DNA of 64,000 nt from Begonia masoniana. Lineage: Eukaryota; Streptophyta; Magnoliopsida; Cucurbitales; Begoniaceae. Every line of letters starts with the position of its first letter. The stretch's first letter is position 1. The notes under the pieces were generated by a model. The model had not been told where the DNA came from and did no database searches. It saw nothing but the letters and a program-made list of their open reading frames with translations. The stretch covers positions 1,846,519 to 1,910,518 of the forward strand of contig CM039512.1 in assembly GCA_022432975.1 (NCBI GenBank), read 5' to 3'. The position numbers and the translations under genes are program-made. Shown in pieces: positions 22,221 to 39,530 of this stretch.

Positions 22221-25149
22221 CTACTTCGCAGCACCGTGTTTAGCCTGATTGTGTGACCGAAGAGCCATTTCCGAGCCAAAGGACCTATTATGCAATACAA
22301 ATACGCCAGTTGGTAACCCTGACACCGTCGTATATTAATCCTATGACCATAATTTAAAAGCATACCTGCTACAAGAGTTGCAAGTGTGTTGACCACCAGT
22401 TTTTGGTGTCTCTATCTTAGCGGGTCCACTACCACTGCCAGTTTTTGCAATGACCTTCTTAGCAGGGTGGGGAGTATCTGTATGGCCACTCTTCTTACTA
22501 TCTGCCGTGCAGTCAGGAGAAATTCAAACAAATAGAGTTAAAATCATAATAACGAGAAACAAAACATAATTACGCTTGCCAACGTCAATGATATAACCCA
22601 GAGAATATGGTCAGCCGAGGATCTTTGACAACACATGGCTTTGCAAACAGATTTCAAACTACAGAGTAAAAAAACAAGTCTGATAGAAAAATAATTACAA
22701 AGACAAAAAAAAAAAAAGAATAAATGAAAATTTCTAAGAATCACCATGTCTTCCCAGAAGTCGTTGCTGCCTTAGCCTTCTTAGCAGATACAGGAGTTTG
22801 TTTGATAGATTCATTTGGTCTCTTCTTTCCTTTATCAGCCTTTTTGCAAAAAATAAAATAAATTTAACAGAGCCTTCTAAACATTAAGAAATGCATAATC
22901 ATATTGGTGAAACAAAAGTATGCAAGACTTGATGTTTTAATCAATTATACAACATAACACCACCTTCTTCGGTGTCTCTTCTTCATCCTCATCACTTTCA
23001 TCATCATCTTCATCGGAGTCAGCACCAAGCATGTCCTGCAGAAATCAACCAGACAATCTCTTACACTCAATGCTCATAAAAAAATAAAAATTTTACCATT
23101 ACTTAGGGCTTTCCTACCATATTCCACTTCACTGTGTGCAGGACAATGAGAATTATTTTCAAAGATAGAAAATGTACCATTTGAAAATATATACAAGAAA
23201 GCTTATTGTTTAGTATTACACCAAAAACTAAACCAATAACCACAAAAATCAGTATTGCATGAATGAATCAAACGAAAAATAAGACTACTTGCAACCAAGC
23301 GCATCTACCAAATATTTCTTCTTTCCAAAAGAAAAAAAAAAACATTCTTTCTCATGAGGTTTATATTTCACCTTCGTATGGAAATTATCCATCTCATTTT
23401 AACATGACATGGGAGAAGAATCCTATTGAGAACGCCTTAGTCTCACAATTTACAAGTAAAAAGGCCTCTCATACTAATGAAGCAAAATTCTTTCAAACAA
23501 AATGCTTTATCATCAAGTCTTAATGTTCTTTCTATCAACATATCTAAGGCCCGCAAAATTTAAGTCGTAGAATAGTCTAGCAGAACTTCCAAGAATAAAC
23601 CACACAAACATGGCACCAACAACTATATTCTCCTTTTGGAGAACATAAACATTAATCCCCATTTATTAAAAACTATGTCAACCACATGTACAACTTAGCT
23701 ATTGATTGGAAACAAAAATAAATATAATGCAACAAATCAAACATAAAGCATTATTCAACATAAAAATATCTTACAGCATCCAACTCATCAGACTCTCCAA
23801 CTGAATCGTCGTCGTCGTCGTCGTCGTCATCATCTGAAGAATCATCATCTTTGCTTGGCTCAACAATTTTAACCTTTGGTTTTCCAGAAGATTCAAGTTT
23901 TATGGCATTAGGCTTAGTTGTAGCTGAATCGGGTTTCTCTACCTTGGGAAGAGGGTCACCTGAAAAAAAAAAACTAAAAGATTAGGAAAAATGATAAAGA
24001 AAATTCTAAAATGTCAATAAAATAAATTCCACAAGAAGCATTGACCATTCTCCAGCAGAATGTCATCCTCTTCTTCTTCTGAGTCGGTGTTCAAATCTGC
24101 ATATATTGACATGACATATTATCAACATGCAAAATCACAAATAAAAAAAGACACGTACGAACCATAGAAATTAGAGGACATGACATACCAGATAACTCAG
24201 TGGAACCAAGATAGCATCAAAAGGTCAAGGAGACAACACATGAAACGTTATAATATAATGAAACAACAAGAGGGAATGCTATTTAAAAAAATCTATTAAT
24301 AATCCAAAGCCAAGAGACGAATATCAACAATGCTATAACTAAATTTCATCCTTCCATTTCATGTGAATAAAACTTATGGCTCCTGAAGAAAAATAAGGGG
24401 TTCTCGGGCAATAAATGAAAATGAAACTTCAAACATCGACATTGAAGGAGATAAAACGAAACTTTTCATCAGAATAATAATACGTAGGTCGTAACCAATG
24501 AAACAGAGTAACCTGTATTCATGTTAGATGATGGCATATACAACATAAGGAACATAAATCAAAAGGATATTCACTTGTTCCAAAACTTTGATATCCGCAA
24601 AAATAAACACTTCCACTTTTTAAGTTGTGCGAGAGCTCAAAATCCTTCTCAAAAACAAGATCAAAAGCAATTTGGGGAAATTTTTCGTGGGATAGAATTC
24701 CCAGAACAAGTTTCTGATTACCAATCTTCAAAAAGATTGTCACTGGATCGTTTCCTTTGTCCTTTTTGAATTCACCTAGAGTTGCCTAGTAAAGGAAGCA
24801 ACAGTTCACAATCTTTGTAAGAAAATGACCAAATAACATAAAAAAAAAAAATATCAAACAAGCGAGTTTCAAACCTGTGACAGATGTAAGAACTTATTAG
24901 CACTAGGCTTAACTAGATAAGAATTCCCAGGTTTTACTTCAATGCCTATAAAATTTGAAAAAGTACCTATTAGATCTCTGACTACCACATTTCGTCGGAA
25001 GACAGTGTAAAGAAAAAAAAAACTAGTAAAGTGAACGAAGAAAACAAAGAGAGGAGAAACAAAATTAGGTGTAACTAAGCTAGAAAAATTAAAAACGCAA
25101 ACGAGGTAAAAGAAGCTAAAACAAAAGAATAGTTACCCCAAAACTCCAT
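22221..25149 (-). CDS. HDT1: HD2-type histone deacetylase (plant-specific, nucleoplasmin-like)
   Basis: Plant-specific nuclear/nucleolar histone deacetylase of the HD2 family, acting in transcriptional repression and rRNA gene silencing. Exons on the minus strand: 25137-25149 (MEFWG start), 24875-24945, about 24590-24785, 24046-24096, 23775-23959, 22964-23035, 22745-22839, 22366-22501 and 22221-22284. In order the protein has the conserved N-terminal core (MEFWG, EVKPGNSYLVKPSANKFLHL, GNDPVTIFLKIGNQKLVLG), long acidic tracts (DSEEEEDD, a run of ten Asp near 23820, SDEDDDESDEDEEE), basic nuclear-localisation stretches (GKKRPNE, AKKAKAA) and a C-terminal C2H2 finger (HTCNSCSRSFGSEMALRSHN). The donor of exon 3 is uncertain. 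Exon 7 seems to carry one surplus base next to its donor (about 22746). Family identification is secure; the paralogue number is not. Confidence 0.93.
23795..23835 (-). repeat. GAC/GAT trinucleotide run encoding poly-Asp
   Basis: In-frame repeat (GTC repeats on the plus strand, centred on 23811-23830) inside an HD2 exon. It encodes about ten aspartates, part of the acidic histone-binding region, and should be length-polymorphic. Confidence 0.8.
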
Positions 25150-26785
25150 GGACAGCGAGATAAAGGATTGTGGCCTTGAAAGAATGATAAAAACGAGTAG
25201 CAACAGGAGATAAGAGAAAATGAAGTACTGAGGGATTTGCAGAGACCGCCACCCTAGGGTTTGAGCGCGAGAAAGAAGAGTTAGCAAATGAAGGAAAGGC
25301 CGCCAGAAAGAGGTGAAATCGAAGTTATATGGGCTGGGCTTCATTGTTTCAACTTTTAACAAATATGGGCTTTCTACCAATAACGGCCCATATCGGGCCC
25401 AATAACGGCCTATTAAGTCAATCATCATTGTCAAATAATGCACTAATTATTTTTTGACACGTCAGTGAAAATTTTAAGAGAATACAATAAAATAGTGAAA
25501 ATAGGATTACTCCTTATAAGACCGTGTATGTTCTATTACTTTATTGTGATGCAGATCAAAAATAAACTTTATTTCTATTCTCGATTCTTACTTTTGTAAC
25601 GTGTCAAATATTTATTGATAAAATTAATTACATGCTTTAATTATTTATAATTAATTGAACATTGCACCAGTCAATATTTGTCGTCTCAGAAAGTAGGAAT
25701 AGAGAGTGTATGTGATATTGCTCATAAAAAATTGCACGGAGTTTTGTATGAAAAGCTCCAAGACATTGTGAATCGCTCATGTTCATACCAAATATGGAAG
25801 TAAACACGATTGAAGCACCGTATATATGTTTACCTCGTTTAAGTGACGAGGATTACGTAGAATTACGAATTACACTGCAAATAATCGAATTCGGGTTTTT
25901 TCTTCTTGTTTATTGGAAGGTTTGAAGATTCCTTAGTTTCAACGAATTAATTAACCTATTGATTTATTTAATGGGTTGTGTAGGGGAGTTGAAAAAATGC
26001 AAAACCACAAAATAAAAAAAGTGGAAATATCCAAACCCATTATTGGAAAAAGTAGTGTTTTTAAATTGTTCCAAGTATTTGATTGATAGTGATTGCAAGG
26101 GGGATGGGTCATTAAACATATCTATAATTTTGGCTTACCTTTTTTCAACATTTGTTTTAACAACAAATTTTACTTCTCTCTTCTTTAAATTTTAATCCTA
26201 ATAATTTTGGATAATTAACAAGTAACAATAAAATATAAAATTAAAAAATAAACCTAATATTACTAAGTGGAATCAAATAAGGTATTAAATAAAAAAAAAA
26301 ATAACAAATTAAGCCTAAAAATTGTCCCATCCGATTCAAACGTTTCAAGTTCACTCGATTTAAAAATCATAATGAATAGCTTCCAAAAACAGTCCCTCCC
26401 ACCAAATTATGCAATTCAGTGCATCCATCGAAATGGAAATAAATTACTGAATTAAATGACGGAATCATACAGATTCTTCGTTGAAATCTTTATAGACAAC
26501 TTAGGCAATCAAGTTTTTGAGTACAGAATCCATAAATTTTATTTTAGCAACATAAAATAAAAATTTAAAAATAAAAATAAAAATAAAATTCTGCACACGA
26601 GCGAGAGCAAAATTCTTACACCATGGAAGAAAGATTGAGCTTTTTATAGTAGAATACAATGATATTTCCCTCCACTTGCTCTGCAGTCTGCATCAACCAC
26701 CGGCAACTTTCAAATCTTGCTATGCTTACCAGTTGGAACATAGTTGGACGTCGGAGAGACGGGGAGCTTTGGCTTCTGAAATGTG
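25150..26785. other. Intergenic region upstream of the HD2 gene
   Basis: Contains the HD2 5' flank (to about 25400) and the 3' flank of the DUF7054 gene. The rest is AT-rich, with no protein, tRNA or repeat that I can identify. Confidence 0.5.
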
Positions 26786-27539
26786 TTACAGAGAGAATTC
26801 CATGAATTTTAACCAGCTGAAGCCGTCCGGCTTTCTAGCTTCCTCAACCTCCTTAGAGCACGACACAGACGACGTCGTTGTTTCTGATCCGCCGCCGTTC
26901 TGTGCCTGTTTGTTCCGGCAGAGAAAGAAGTTTCTCGATCCCAGTGTAACTAGTTTCTCTTCTCTACCCAGGCCTGCTCAAATCAAAACCATACGATCAA
27001 ATCGGACGGGTAAGATTGGTTTTTTTTTTTTTACTTGATAGCGAAGCATCTTAGAGAGTTGGGGAAGGCTTACTTTCAAAGCTGAACTGCGAATAATGGA
27101 GGTGGAAACCTCCGGGTTCGGTGGTCGGTAAAATAGGCCGCCGTCCTTCCTTTAAGTATTGACGTACAGCCGCTGTAACCAGATCAGAAACTGTCAGTTC
27201 CGGCGGCATCAAAACCTGCACCGGACCAACGCTCCCCTGAATCGTGACGTTGAGCAAAAACCTCGTCAGCTTCGGTCGTCCCTCTAAAAACATCGTTTCG
27301 CCGGGATTTCGGAACGAATAAAGGTTAGGCAGCGTCTTCGGCCGTCGAAGCTGCATCGCTCCGGTTGCAGAACTATTTCCATTAAACGACGAAGATTTCT
27401 CCGCCCAAAGTTCGCCGGGAAGCTGCATCGCTCCGGTTGCAGAGCTATTTCCATTAAACGACGGAGATTTCTCCGCCCAAAGTTTCCCTTTCCGGCTCTT
27501 CTCCTCCTGTCCTCTCCGGTGACTCTTTGGAGAAGGCAT
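26786..27539 (-). CDS. DUF7054 family protein (At4g22758-like)
   Basis: Two exons: 27074-27539, starting at the ATG of MPSPKSHRRG (an earlier in-frame TTG is not a plausible plant start, and a stop lies further upstream), and 26786-26973. The central domain, LLNVTIQGSVGPVQVLMPPE then VSDLVTAAVRQYLKEGRRPI, is the ubiquitin-like DUF7054 fold, followed by EEKLVTLGSRNFFLCRNKQ and the typical tail WLKFMEFSL. Function is unknown in the family; the small basic N-terminus may direct it to the nucleus. An odd feature is a 24-residue in-frame tandem repeat (LWAEKSPSFNGNSSATGAMQ, twice) near the N-terminus. An upstream small ORF starts near 27692 in the leader. Confidence 0.88.
27348..27488 (-). repeat. 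72-bp in-frame tandem duplication in the DUF7054 gene
   Basis: Two adjacent copies, each holding AAGCTGCATCGCTCCGGTTG on the plus strand, with only a few substitutions. The frame is kept, adding 24 residues. Confidence 0.9.
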
Positions 27540-28633
27540 CGTACTAGAGTCCAAAATACTACTCCTTTTTGCTGTGAATTTCTTGGGTCGCCTTTTACCT
27601 CAAACTCCGTTAGCTGAAGAATCTGAATCGTGGAAATCCGAGAGCCGGGAAGGGGACAAGGCTCTCAGTTTTCCGGTCGCCGGCAGCAATCATAACCCAG
27701 AGTATTTTACGATCGTAAATAAGCAGTAGACGAAGAATGAACCCTCTTCAGTTCCATGGGTAGATTTATAACCACTAAATACCACTACTAGTCTACCATG
27801 ACCAAATAAACACAGAAGCAATGTCACGTGAGTTCCACGTGTTTAGAGACGACACTATTCGTTTATTTGTGTGTCGGAAGGAAGAAGCTTCGTGGAAAGC
27901 GATGAGTGGTCCCCGTGGCCCACCTAGGTTAGCCATGGGTTTCAGTTGGTCTAGATTTTACGGAATATCCCAATAATGCCCCTCAAATCAGCAGACAAAC
28001 AAAGAGAGAGATGGGGGAAATGACCGTACTGTCCTCTTATATTTTATTGACCTTTCATTTTTAACTATTTATTTATTTCCAATAAATATTACACCACGAA
28101 TTAAAATATAAAATTACAGTACACGTTTAAACATGATTCGTTTCTAATTTAAAACTTTATTGTAACAGAAGTTTGATTAATATATTTCCAAAACCATGCA
28201 ACGTAGATTCTATTTTAAGTTAAAAACGTGACCCACGTGGTACGTGTACAATTTATTACACGTAAAAAAAGTTCCATCGACAGTCAAAGGCATTTGAATT
28301 GATTATTAATACGAAACAATAATAAACTTTAGGGGTAAAATATAGACGTCACTTAAATAATCTGTGAAGAAAAAGTCTTCCATGCCGTCACAGACTGACA
28401 GAAGTGTTTAGATTACACAAGTGGAAACACAGTACTACTATTATATTATCTATTTTAATATATTAAGACTGTATACTGTGTTACAAATCTAATACGATAA
28501 TTAGTGATTAAGTGTCAAGTGGACACAGTAAATCTACTAGTCAATGCTTTTCAAGCATTAGTCACTAGTTATGTTTTATGTGACCCGGCAATTAAAAAAA
28601 TATATATAACCAATGAACTACGTGATGAATATT
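27540..28633. other. Intergenic, upstream of the DUF7054 gene
   Basis: Holds the leader and promoter of the minus-strand DUF7054 gene, including G-box-like CACGTG motifs at about 27825, 27837 and 28233. Beyond about 28000 it is AT-rich with nothing recognisable. Confidence 0.5.
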
Positions 28634-28673
28634 GTTGAGATGGCCGAGTTGGTCTAAGGCGCCAGATTAAGGT

Positions 28674-28706
<33 letters not shown>

Positions 28707-28714
28707 TCTCAACA
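28634..28714 (+). tRNA. tRNA-Leu (anticodon AAG)
   Basis: 81-nt class II tRNA. The acceptor arms GTTGAGA and TCTCAAC pair perfectly. The D arm (GGCCGAGTTGGTCTAAGGCGCC) contains box A. The anticodon loop GATTAAGGT carries AAG at about 28668-28670. There is a variable arm, and the T arm GTGGGTTCAAATCCCAC contains box B. No intron is present, and the discriminator base is A. The encoded gene ends before CCA, which is added post-transcriptionally. A short T-run (CTTTTT at about 28722) downstream fits RNA polymerase III termination. Confidence 0.97.
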
Positions 28715-28721
28715 ATCTATA

Positions 28722-28727
28722 CTTTTT
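28722..28727 (+). terminator. Pol III terminator of tRNA-Leu
   Basis: Run of five T eight or so bases after the tRNA end, the usual RNA polymerase III stop signal. Confidence 0.6.
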
Positions 28728-29200
28728 AATTTGATTAAATTAATATAAATAATTGCCTTTTTTTTCTTTTGTTTACAGCATTGATAATCAATCTCGTCTT
28801 CACTAATTCTTCTTTTAACTTTGAACGTCCCTACTAATTATAATGTTTGTGGAGGAAAGATTAGTGCAAGGCAATTTGCTTGAAACTTTGGCAATAAATT
28901 GGAAAATAAAGGAGAATCATTGTACAAATAATAAAATCAAAGACAAATAATAATTAATAATTTATTAAATAGAACTTAATCTATGTAATTAGAAAGATAA
29001 TTAAGAATCAAGTCTCATCTCTATCAAATTCATGGCATTTAAATGCTGTTAAAAAGTGATTAACATAGATTTAATTAGTTTGTTGGGTATTTATTAAATG
29101 GTAATTGGTATCGTGCAAAATAAGGGTTAAAATTAATTTATACCCTAAATTAAGAATTTAAAAAAAAAATTCTTAAACTAAAAAAACCTAACAAATCAAA
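28728..29200. other. AT-rich intergenic, nothing recognised
   Basis: Very AT-rich spacer with no open frame, RNA or repeat I can support. Confidence 0.5.
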
Positions 29201-29259
29201 TCCTAGCGGGGGATGATGACTCTCCGGGCACCCGCGTTCACTATTCACGCAGAGAACGG

Positions 29260-29660
29260 GGGGCCGATCTAAAATGAACGGTCATTTGTTCTCTATTTAT
29301 TATTGTTTTATAAATTAATTTTAAAAAAATATCAAATGATATTAGATTTATTTAAAAATTTTACCACGTATTTACTATATTATGGAAAGATAATTTAAAA
29401 TTTTTTATGATTTTGTAACATTTGTACGATTTATTGTAATTTTAGTGAATTATTTTATAAAAAAGACGTAAAATAATTATCATAAATCATAAAAGTGTTA
29501 TAAAATCATGAAAATTTTCATATTATCTTCTCATAATATAGTAAAATGTTGCAAAATTTTCAAATAAATATAATATTATTTGTTATTTTTTTTAAAATAC
29601 TCATCGTTCATTCTTTATTTTATAAATTAAATTTAAAAAAAATTATGGGCCGATCTGTTA
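29260..29660. mobile_element. Palindromic AT-rich MITE, copy 1
   Basis: The two halves are approximate inverted copies: ATAAATTAATTTTAAAAAAATATCAAATGATAT on the left is mirrored by a complementary version at about 29560-29645, with GGAAAGATAATTTAAAA mirrored near 29515. It is flanked by GC-rich GGGGCCGATCT-type sequence. No coding capacity. Confidence 0.65.
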
Positions 29661-29734
29661 GAACGAGGGGCTGTTCTCGTAGTGCCAAGATTAGGGGGGG
29701 CGGTATGGGAGAACGACCCCCCATTATTTACCCT

Positions 29735-30070
29735 CGTTTTATAAATTAATTTTTAAAAAATATCAAATGATATTGTATTTACTTGAAAATTTGACCACAT
29801 GTTTACCACACCATGTAAATATAATCTATAAATTTTAATGATTTTCCAACACTTTGTATGATATATTATAATTGTTTTAATTCTGTTTTATAAAATAATT
29901 CACTAAAATTATAATAAATTGTAAACTTGTTATAAATTTACGAAAATTTTCAAATTATTTTCTCATGATACGGTGAACAAGTGATAAAATTTACAAATAA
30001 ATCTAATATCGTTTGATATTTTTTTAAAATTAATTTATAAAACAAGAGTACATAGATAACGGGGAGCCGT
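29735..30070. mobile_element. Palindromic AT-rich MITE, copy 2
   Basis: Same family as 29260-29660. Its left arm starts TATAAATTAATTTTTAAAAAA and its right arm ends in the inverted form before GTACATAGATAACGGGGAGC. It forms a near-tandem array with copy 1, and its right half is duplicated after the microsatellite. Confidence 0.65.
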
Positions 30071-30174
30071 TCATTTTAGATCGGCAGCGTTCTCTACGTG
30101 AGATTGAATGGTGAGCGGGGGGTGCTTGGAGGGTTCATCACGGCCAAGATTTGATTAATTAATTTTGATAGTTA
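29908..30174. repeat. 270-bp direct repeat, left copy
   Basis: Near-identical to 30681-30950, the two copies flanking the AAAT microsatellite. Both start ATAATAAATTGTAAACTTG and end at the GATTAATTAATTTTGATAGTT block. Confidence 0.92.
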
Positions 30175-30177
30175 AGA

Positions 30178-30680
<503 letters not shown>

Positions 30681-30950
30681 TATAATAAATTGTAAACTTG
30701 TTATAAATTTACGAAAATTTTCAAATTATTTTCTCATGATACGGTGAACAAGTGATAAAATTTACAAATAAATCTAATATCGTTTGATATTTTTTTAAAA
30801 TTAATTTATAAAACAAGAGTACATAGATAACGGGGAGCCGTTCATTTTAGATCGGCAGCGTTCTCTACGTGAGATTGAATGGTGAGCGGGGGGTGCTTGG
30901 AGGGTTCATCACGGCCAAGATTTGATTAATTAATTTTTGATAGTTTAAGA
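30681..30950. repeat. 270-bp direct repeat, right copy
   Basis: Right-hand copy of 29908-30174, differing by one or two bases that I can see. It starts inside the right half of the palindromic MITE, not at an element end. Confidence 0.92.
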
Positions 30951-31063
30951 TTTAATTTGTTAAATGGTTTACGTTAAGAATTTAAAAAAAAAAAATGCGT
31001 TCATGGTGTATTCGGTCTAGAATACAGAGTTGAGACAGAGAGAAAGAGGGGAAGAGAGAAACG

Positions 31064-32358
31064 CTAATCGGCGGGGGAGGGGCACCACGGGGTCATATCC
31101 ATGGGGTAGCTTCCTAAGACCCTCAAGAACGACGTGAATTCCTGCACTTCTGCTAACGCATTCTGTGCCCTAACCTCCGCCATTGACGCCTCGAAATCCA
31201 CGTAGAACAAGTACTCGAAGTGCTTTGCCGTTCCCACGTTCCCGTCCGTCTATTAGCCTTATCGGCCGTTTGCGGTGCGGCCGCGACTCGATCTTTGTCA
31301 AGCTTATGTTTCTGAACGCGAACGATGATAGTACCTTGAATAGCACCGAGGTTCCTTCGTCGTGAGCGAAGACAATGCTCGTTTTGAATGGTCGATCCGT
31401 GCGAGGAATTATCGGTTCTCGTGCCAGCATCACGAATCTGGTCACGTTGCACGAATCGTCTTGAATTCCGTCTGCTAGAACTTGAAGGCCGTAGAGTTCA
31501 GCGGCGCGAGCGCTCGCTATAGCTGCTGTGTTGCGCAGGTTGTTAGCCGTACACGAACTCGGCTGCGCCGGCGGTATCGTCGACGGCTTCGCGTGTGACG
31601 TTGAGGCCTAGCTTCGTTAGGGAGTGCTCGCATTGGGCTAGGGCTTGGGGGTGGGAGATGACTCTGGTTAAGCATTCCTTCCGGACACCAGGCAACGCTA
31701 AGAGGCAGTGGTTGACAGGTAATTGGACCTCGCCTACTATGTGGAGGCGGTGACGGAGTAAGAGATCGTAATTACGGTGGATCGAGCCGCCGAGAGAGTT
31801 TTCAACCGGAAGTACTGCTCGATCGGCTATCCATAGCTCTACCGCTTGAAAAGCTACCTCGAATTGGTCGCAAGGAATCGCCTCAGAATTCGGATATGCT
31901 TTCCCGGCGGCGGCTTCAGAAAAAGCGCCGGGAACTCCTTGGTAAGCCACACGAAGATGTGAACCGTGCTTTGGAGCGGGAGAGAGATCAGCAATTGTGC
32001 GCGGCTTAGGTTGAAGCTTATTGCAGATATTGCCGTCGCCGGAAAGCTTTCCAATGGGAACGATATTCAGATTTTCTACACTTGATTTGTGGCCGTTGAC
32101 AGAGCCCATATTGTCGGCTGAGCCTCCACCGGATTTCTCGGTCGGTTGCTCCTGAGAGACAACCTTACTGGCTAGAATCGCGCAGGAGCTCTGCCAGTCC
32201 GCCCGACTGCAGCCGACGCCGTTGGAGAAGCTAACGGAGTCGGATCTGTAAATGCATTGAACAGAAACAAAACAAGTGTTCTGGAGTCGAGCAAACGAGG
32301 GGCGAGATAGGAGCAACGCCCGATAATGGTGAGGAGAAGGTGGCTTAAGAGTGTTCAT
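31064..32358 (-). CDS. ADT: Arogenate/prephenate dehydratase, chloroplast (two frameshifts)
   Basis: Decarboxylating dehydratase that makes phenylalanine from arogenate (or phenylpyruvate from prephenate) in the plastid. It is a single-exon gene of about 431 codons starting at ATG 32358 ([12 protein letters not shown]). The first 100 or so residues are Ser/Arg-rich and look like a transit peptide. The catalytic domain follows: [51 protein letters not shown] and [11 protein letters not shown]. The C-terminal ACT regulatory domain contains [29 protein letters not shown] and the family end [15 protein letters not shown]. Two single-base insertions (about 31551 and 31247) shift the frame twice. 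Both flanks remain well conserved in their own frames, which points to sequencing error rather than decay. The stop is at 31064-31066. Confidence 0.93.
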
Positions 32359-32399
32359 AGTGTTCGCCCCTAGCTCCGAGCAGAAAACAGTGAAACAAA

Positions 32400-33978
32400 C
32401 TGAAAATGAAAATTTAAAGAAGCAAAATCGAAGAAGAAGAAGAAGAAAAAGAAGCAGGTGATTTCAGCTTGGTCTTCTCATACAGAGAGGAACATCAAGC
32501 TGAGAGAAGAAAAATGGAGGTGGGTGGGGATTTATAAGAAGGAAGATTTACAGAGAAAGCGTTGATGTGGATCTGAAGATTGGTGAATCAGTCAATTCCC
32601 CACCTACACCCTTCCCTCACCATACTCCATTGTCATCCCCTCAGAACCTCGTGGATCTGCACCATCCATCACAGAGCTTTTGAGGTATGTGATTGACTCA
32701 AAATAATATTTTTCTCCTCCGTGAAATTGCTTTACAAAGTTAGGCTATATAATAAGAGGCTCTCATCCTTTATGGGTTTTCGTTGTGTGGGATGATTAGG
32801 CACATCCGCACATGATTATTAAGCTCGATAGATGCTTCTAATCAATGGGTAGTACCTTCTGATAAGACACATAAATGGGATATGACTCATAAGCCATTCA
32901 TTCATATCAACCACGACACTAGAAATAGAAAGAAATCAAAATCTTGTTTACTAATGAAAGCTGCCCAAATTTCAGGTTTGTGTCATCCTTGAGATGGTTT
33001 TTTAGACAACATATGTAGAGATTCACATGCTTCTACCAGATTTAAATAATTTGATAACAAAAAAAAAAAAAAAAAAAAAAAAACCATGAAACGTGCTTTG
33101 GAAATGCTCAGTCAATTTCTGGGGATTGAGTTGAGAAGATAGAATCTTTTCAGAGCCCTTGAAAGCCGAGACGATTGGCGCCACTAACCACAACTACCAT
33201 TAATTTGTAATCTGTTTTTGGGTCGACGTTACGAATCTGAAACCCACGATAAAAAAGTGAATTTCTCTTTGTGCTTTTGATATTAATTAAGATAAATCAA
33301 ATTTACGCCTTTTTATTTTGTGATTTCATATTTAAAAGTGATCTTAATTTTTCTGTTCTCCTTGATTGTAAATATTCATGTAATTTGTTTTATTTCTTAA
33401 ATTTAAATTTGATAAGAACAAGTAAATTTAATTTAATTATATCTCTTTTATTCACTAATGTCAATCAAAATACTTCATATCATTTTTGAACCAAGTTATG
33501 TAAGAAATTTTCGATTTTGTGTGAAAACAACTAAATCGAACTCAATCTTTTTATTGAAAATTTTCAAACCAACATAAATTACATGGCCAAAAAATTATAA
33601 TATGATTTTTTTTGTTAAATTTAATAACGAAAATAGATCAAAAGACCATCTAAGTAAAAAAAATTGAAAAACAGTCAATATAGTCACAGTTTACAAGTAT
33701 TATTAAGAAGAAATGTAATTAGAAAGACATGTTTCCCACAAATGGGTTCTCAAAAACTTGGCCAATGAATGAAATTTGTTCGTCTATTTTCAACAATTCA
33801 GAGCAGACTTCACTCTAAAATTACAACACAGCCAGATTACCCTGAATCCTCAAATATACATCCCTACAAAATCTAATGTCCTGCGCAGTTTCCCCTTTTT
33901 TTTGTCTTAAAACTGATATGAGAAAAGCTCTCTGACCTGGAAACTCCAGCATGGGTCTGAGTCAGCTTGGCCGGAGAA
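32400..33978. other. Intergenic between the dehydratase and transporter genes
   Basis: Right of 32358 is the dehydratase leader (a GAAGAA-rich stretch near 32430) and promoter. A 24-base A-run lies at about 33059-33083. The rest is AT-rich, with the transporter 3' untranslated region near 33800-33978. No further gene seen. Confidence 0.5.
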
Positions 33979-39282
<5,304 letters not shown>

Positions 39283-39299
39283 TTAACGGCCAAGTTAAT

Positions 39300-39530
39300 G
39301 CTCCATTTCAACAGCTAAAAATTGCGTACAGAAAAACAGAGATCGAAACTCAGCTACGCCCCCACTTATTGAAGGAGCAGCAAAACCAATCCAGAAGCCA
39401 GAAGGCACTGTCGCTACTCTCCTATCCTAAGAGCTAGCAGACTGCGCGTAGAGAGAGCGAGAGAGAGAGAGAGAGAGAGAGGACGGAGGAGTGGTGATGA
39501 AGCTAAAAATCCTTCGTCTTTATCTTAATT
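39300..39530 (-). promoter_or_regulatory. 5' leader of the transporter gene with (GA)n tract
   Basis: Upstream of the start codon lies a GA/CT dinucleotide run at about 39449-39482, common in plant core promoters and leaders. No TATA box is confidently placed. Confidence 0.45.

Noticed and set aside
26676..27038. 120-codon plus-strand frame
   Set aside because: Antisense to the second exon and intron of the DUF7054 gene, whose splice sites and protein are convincing.
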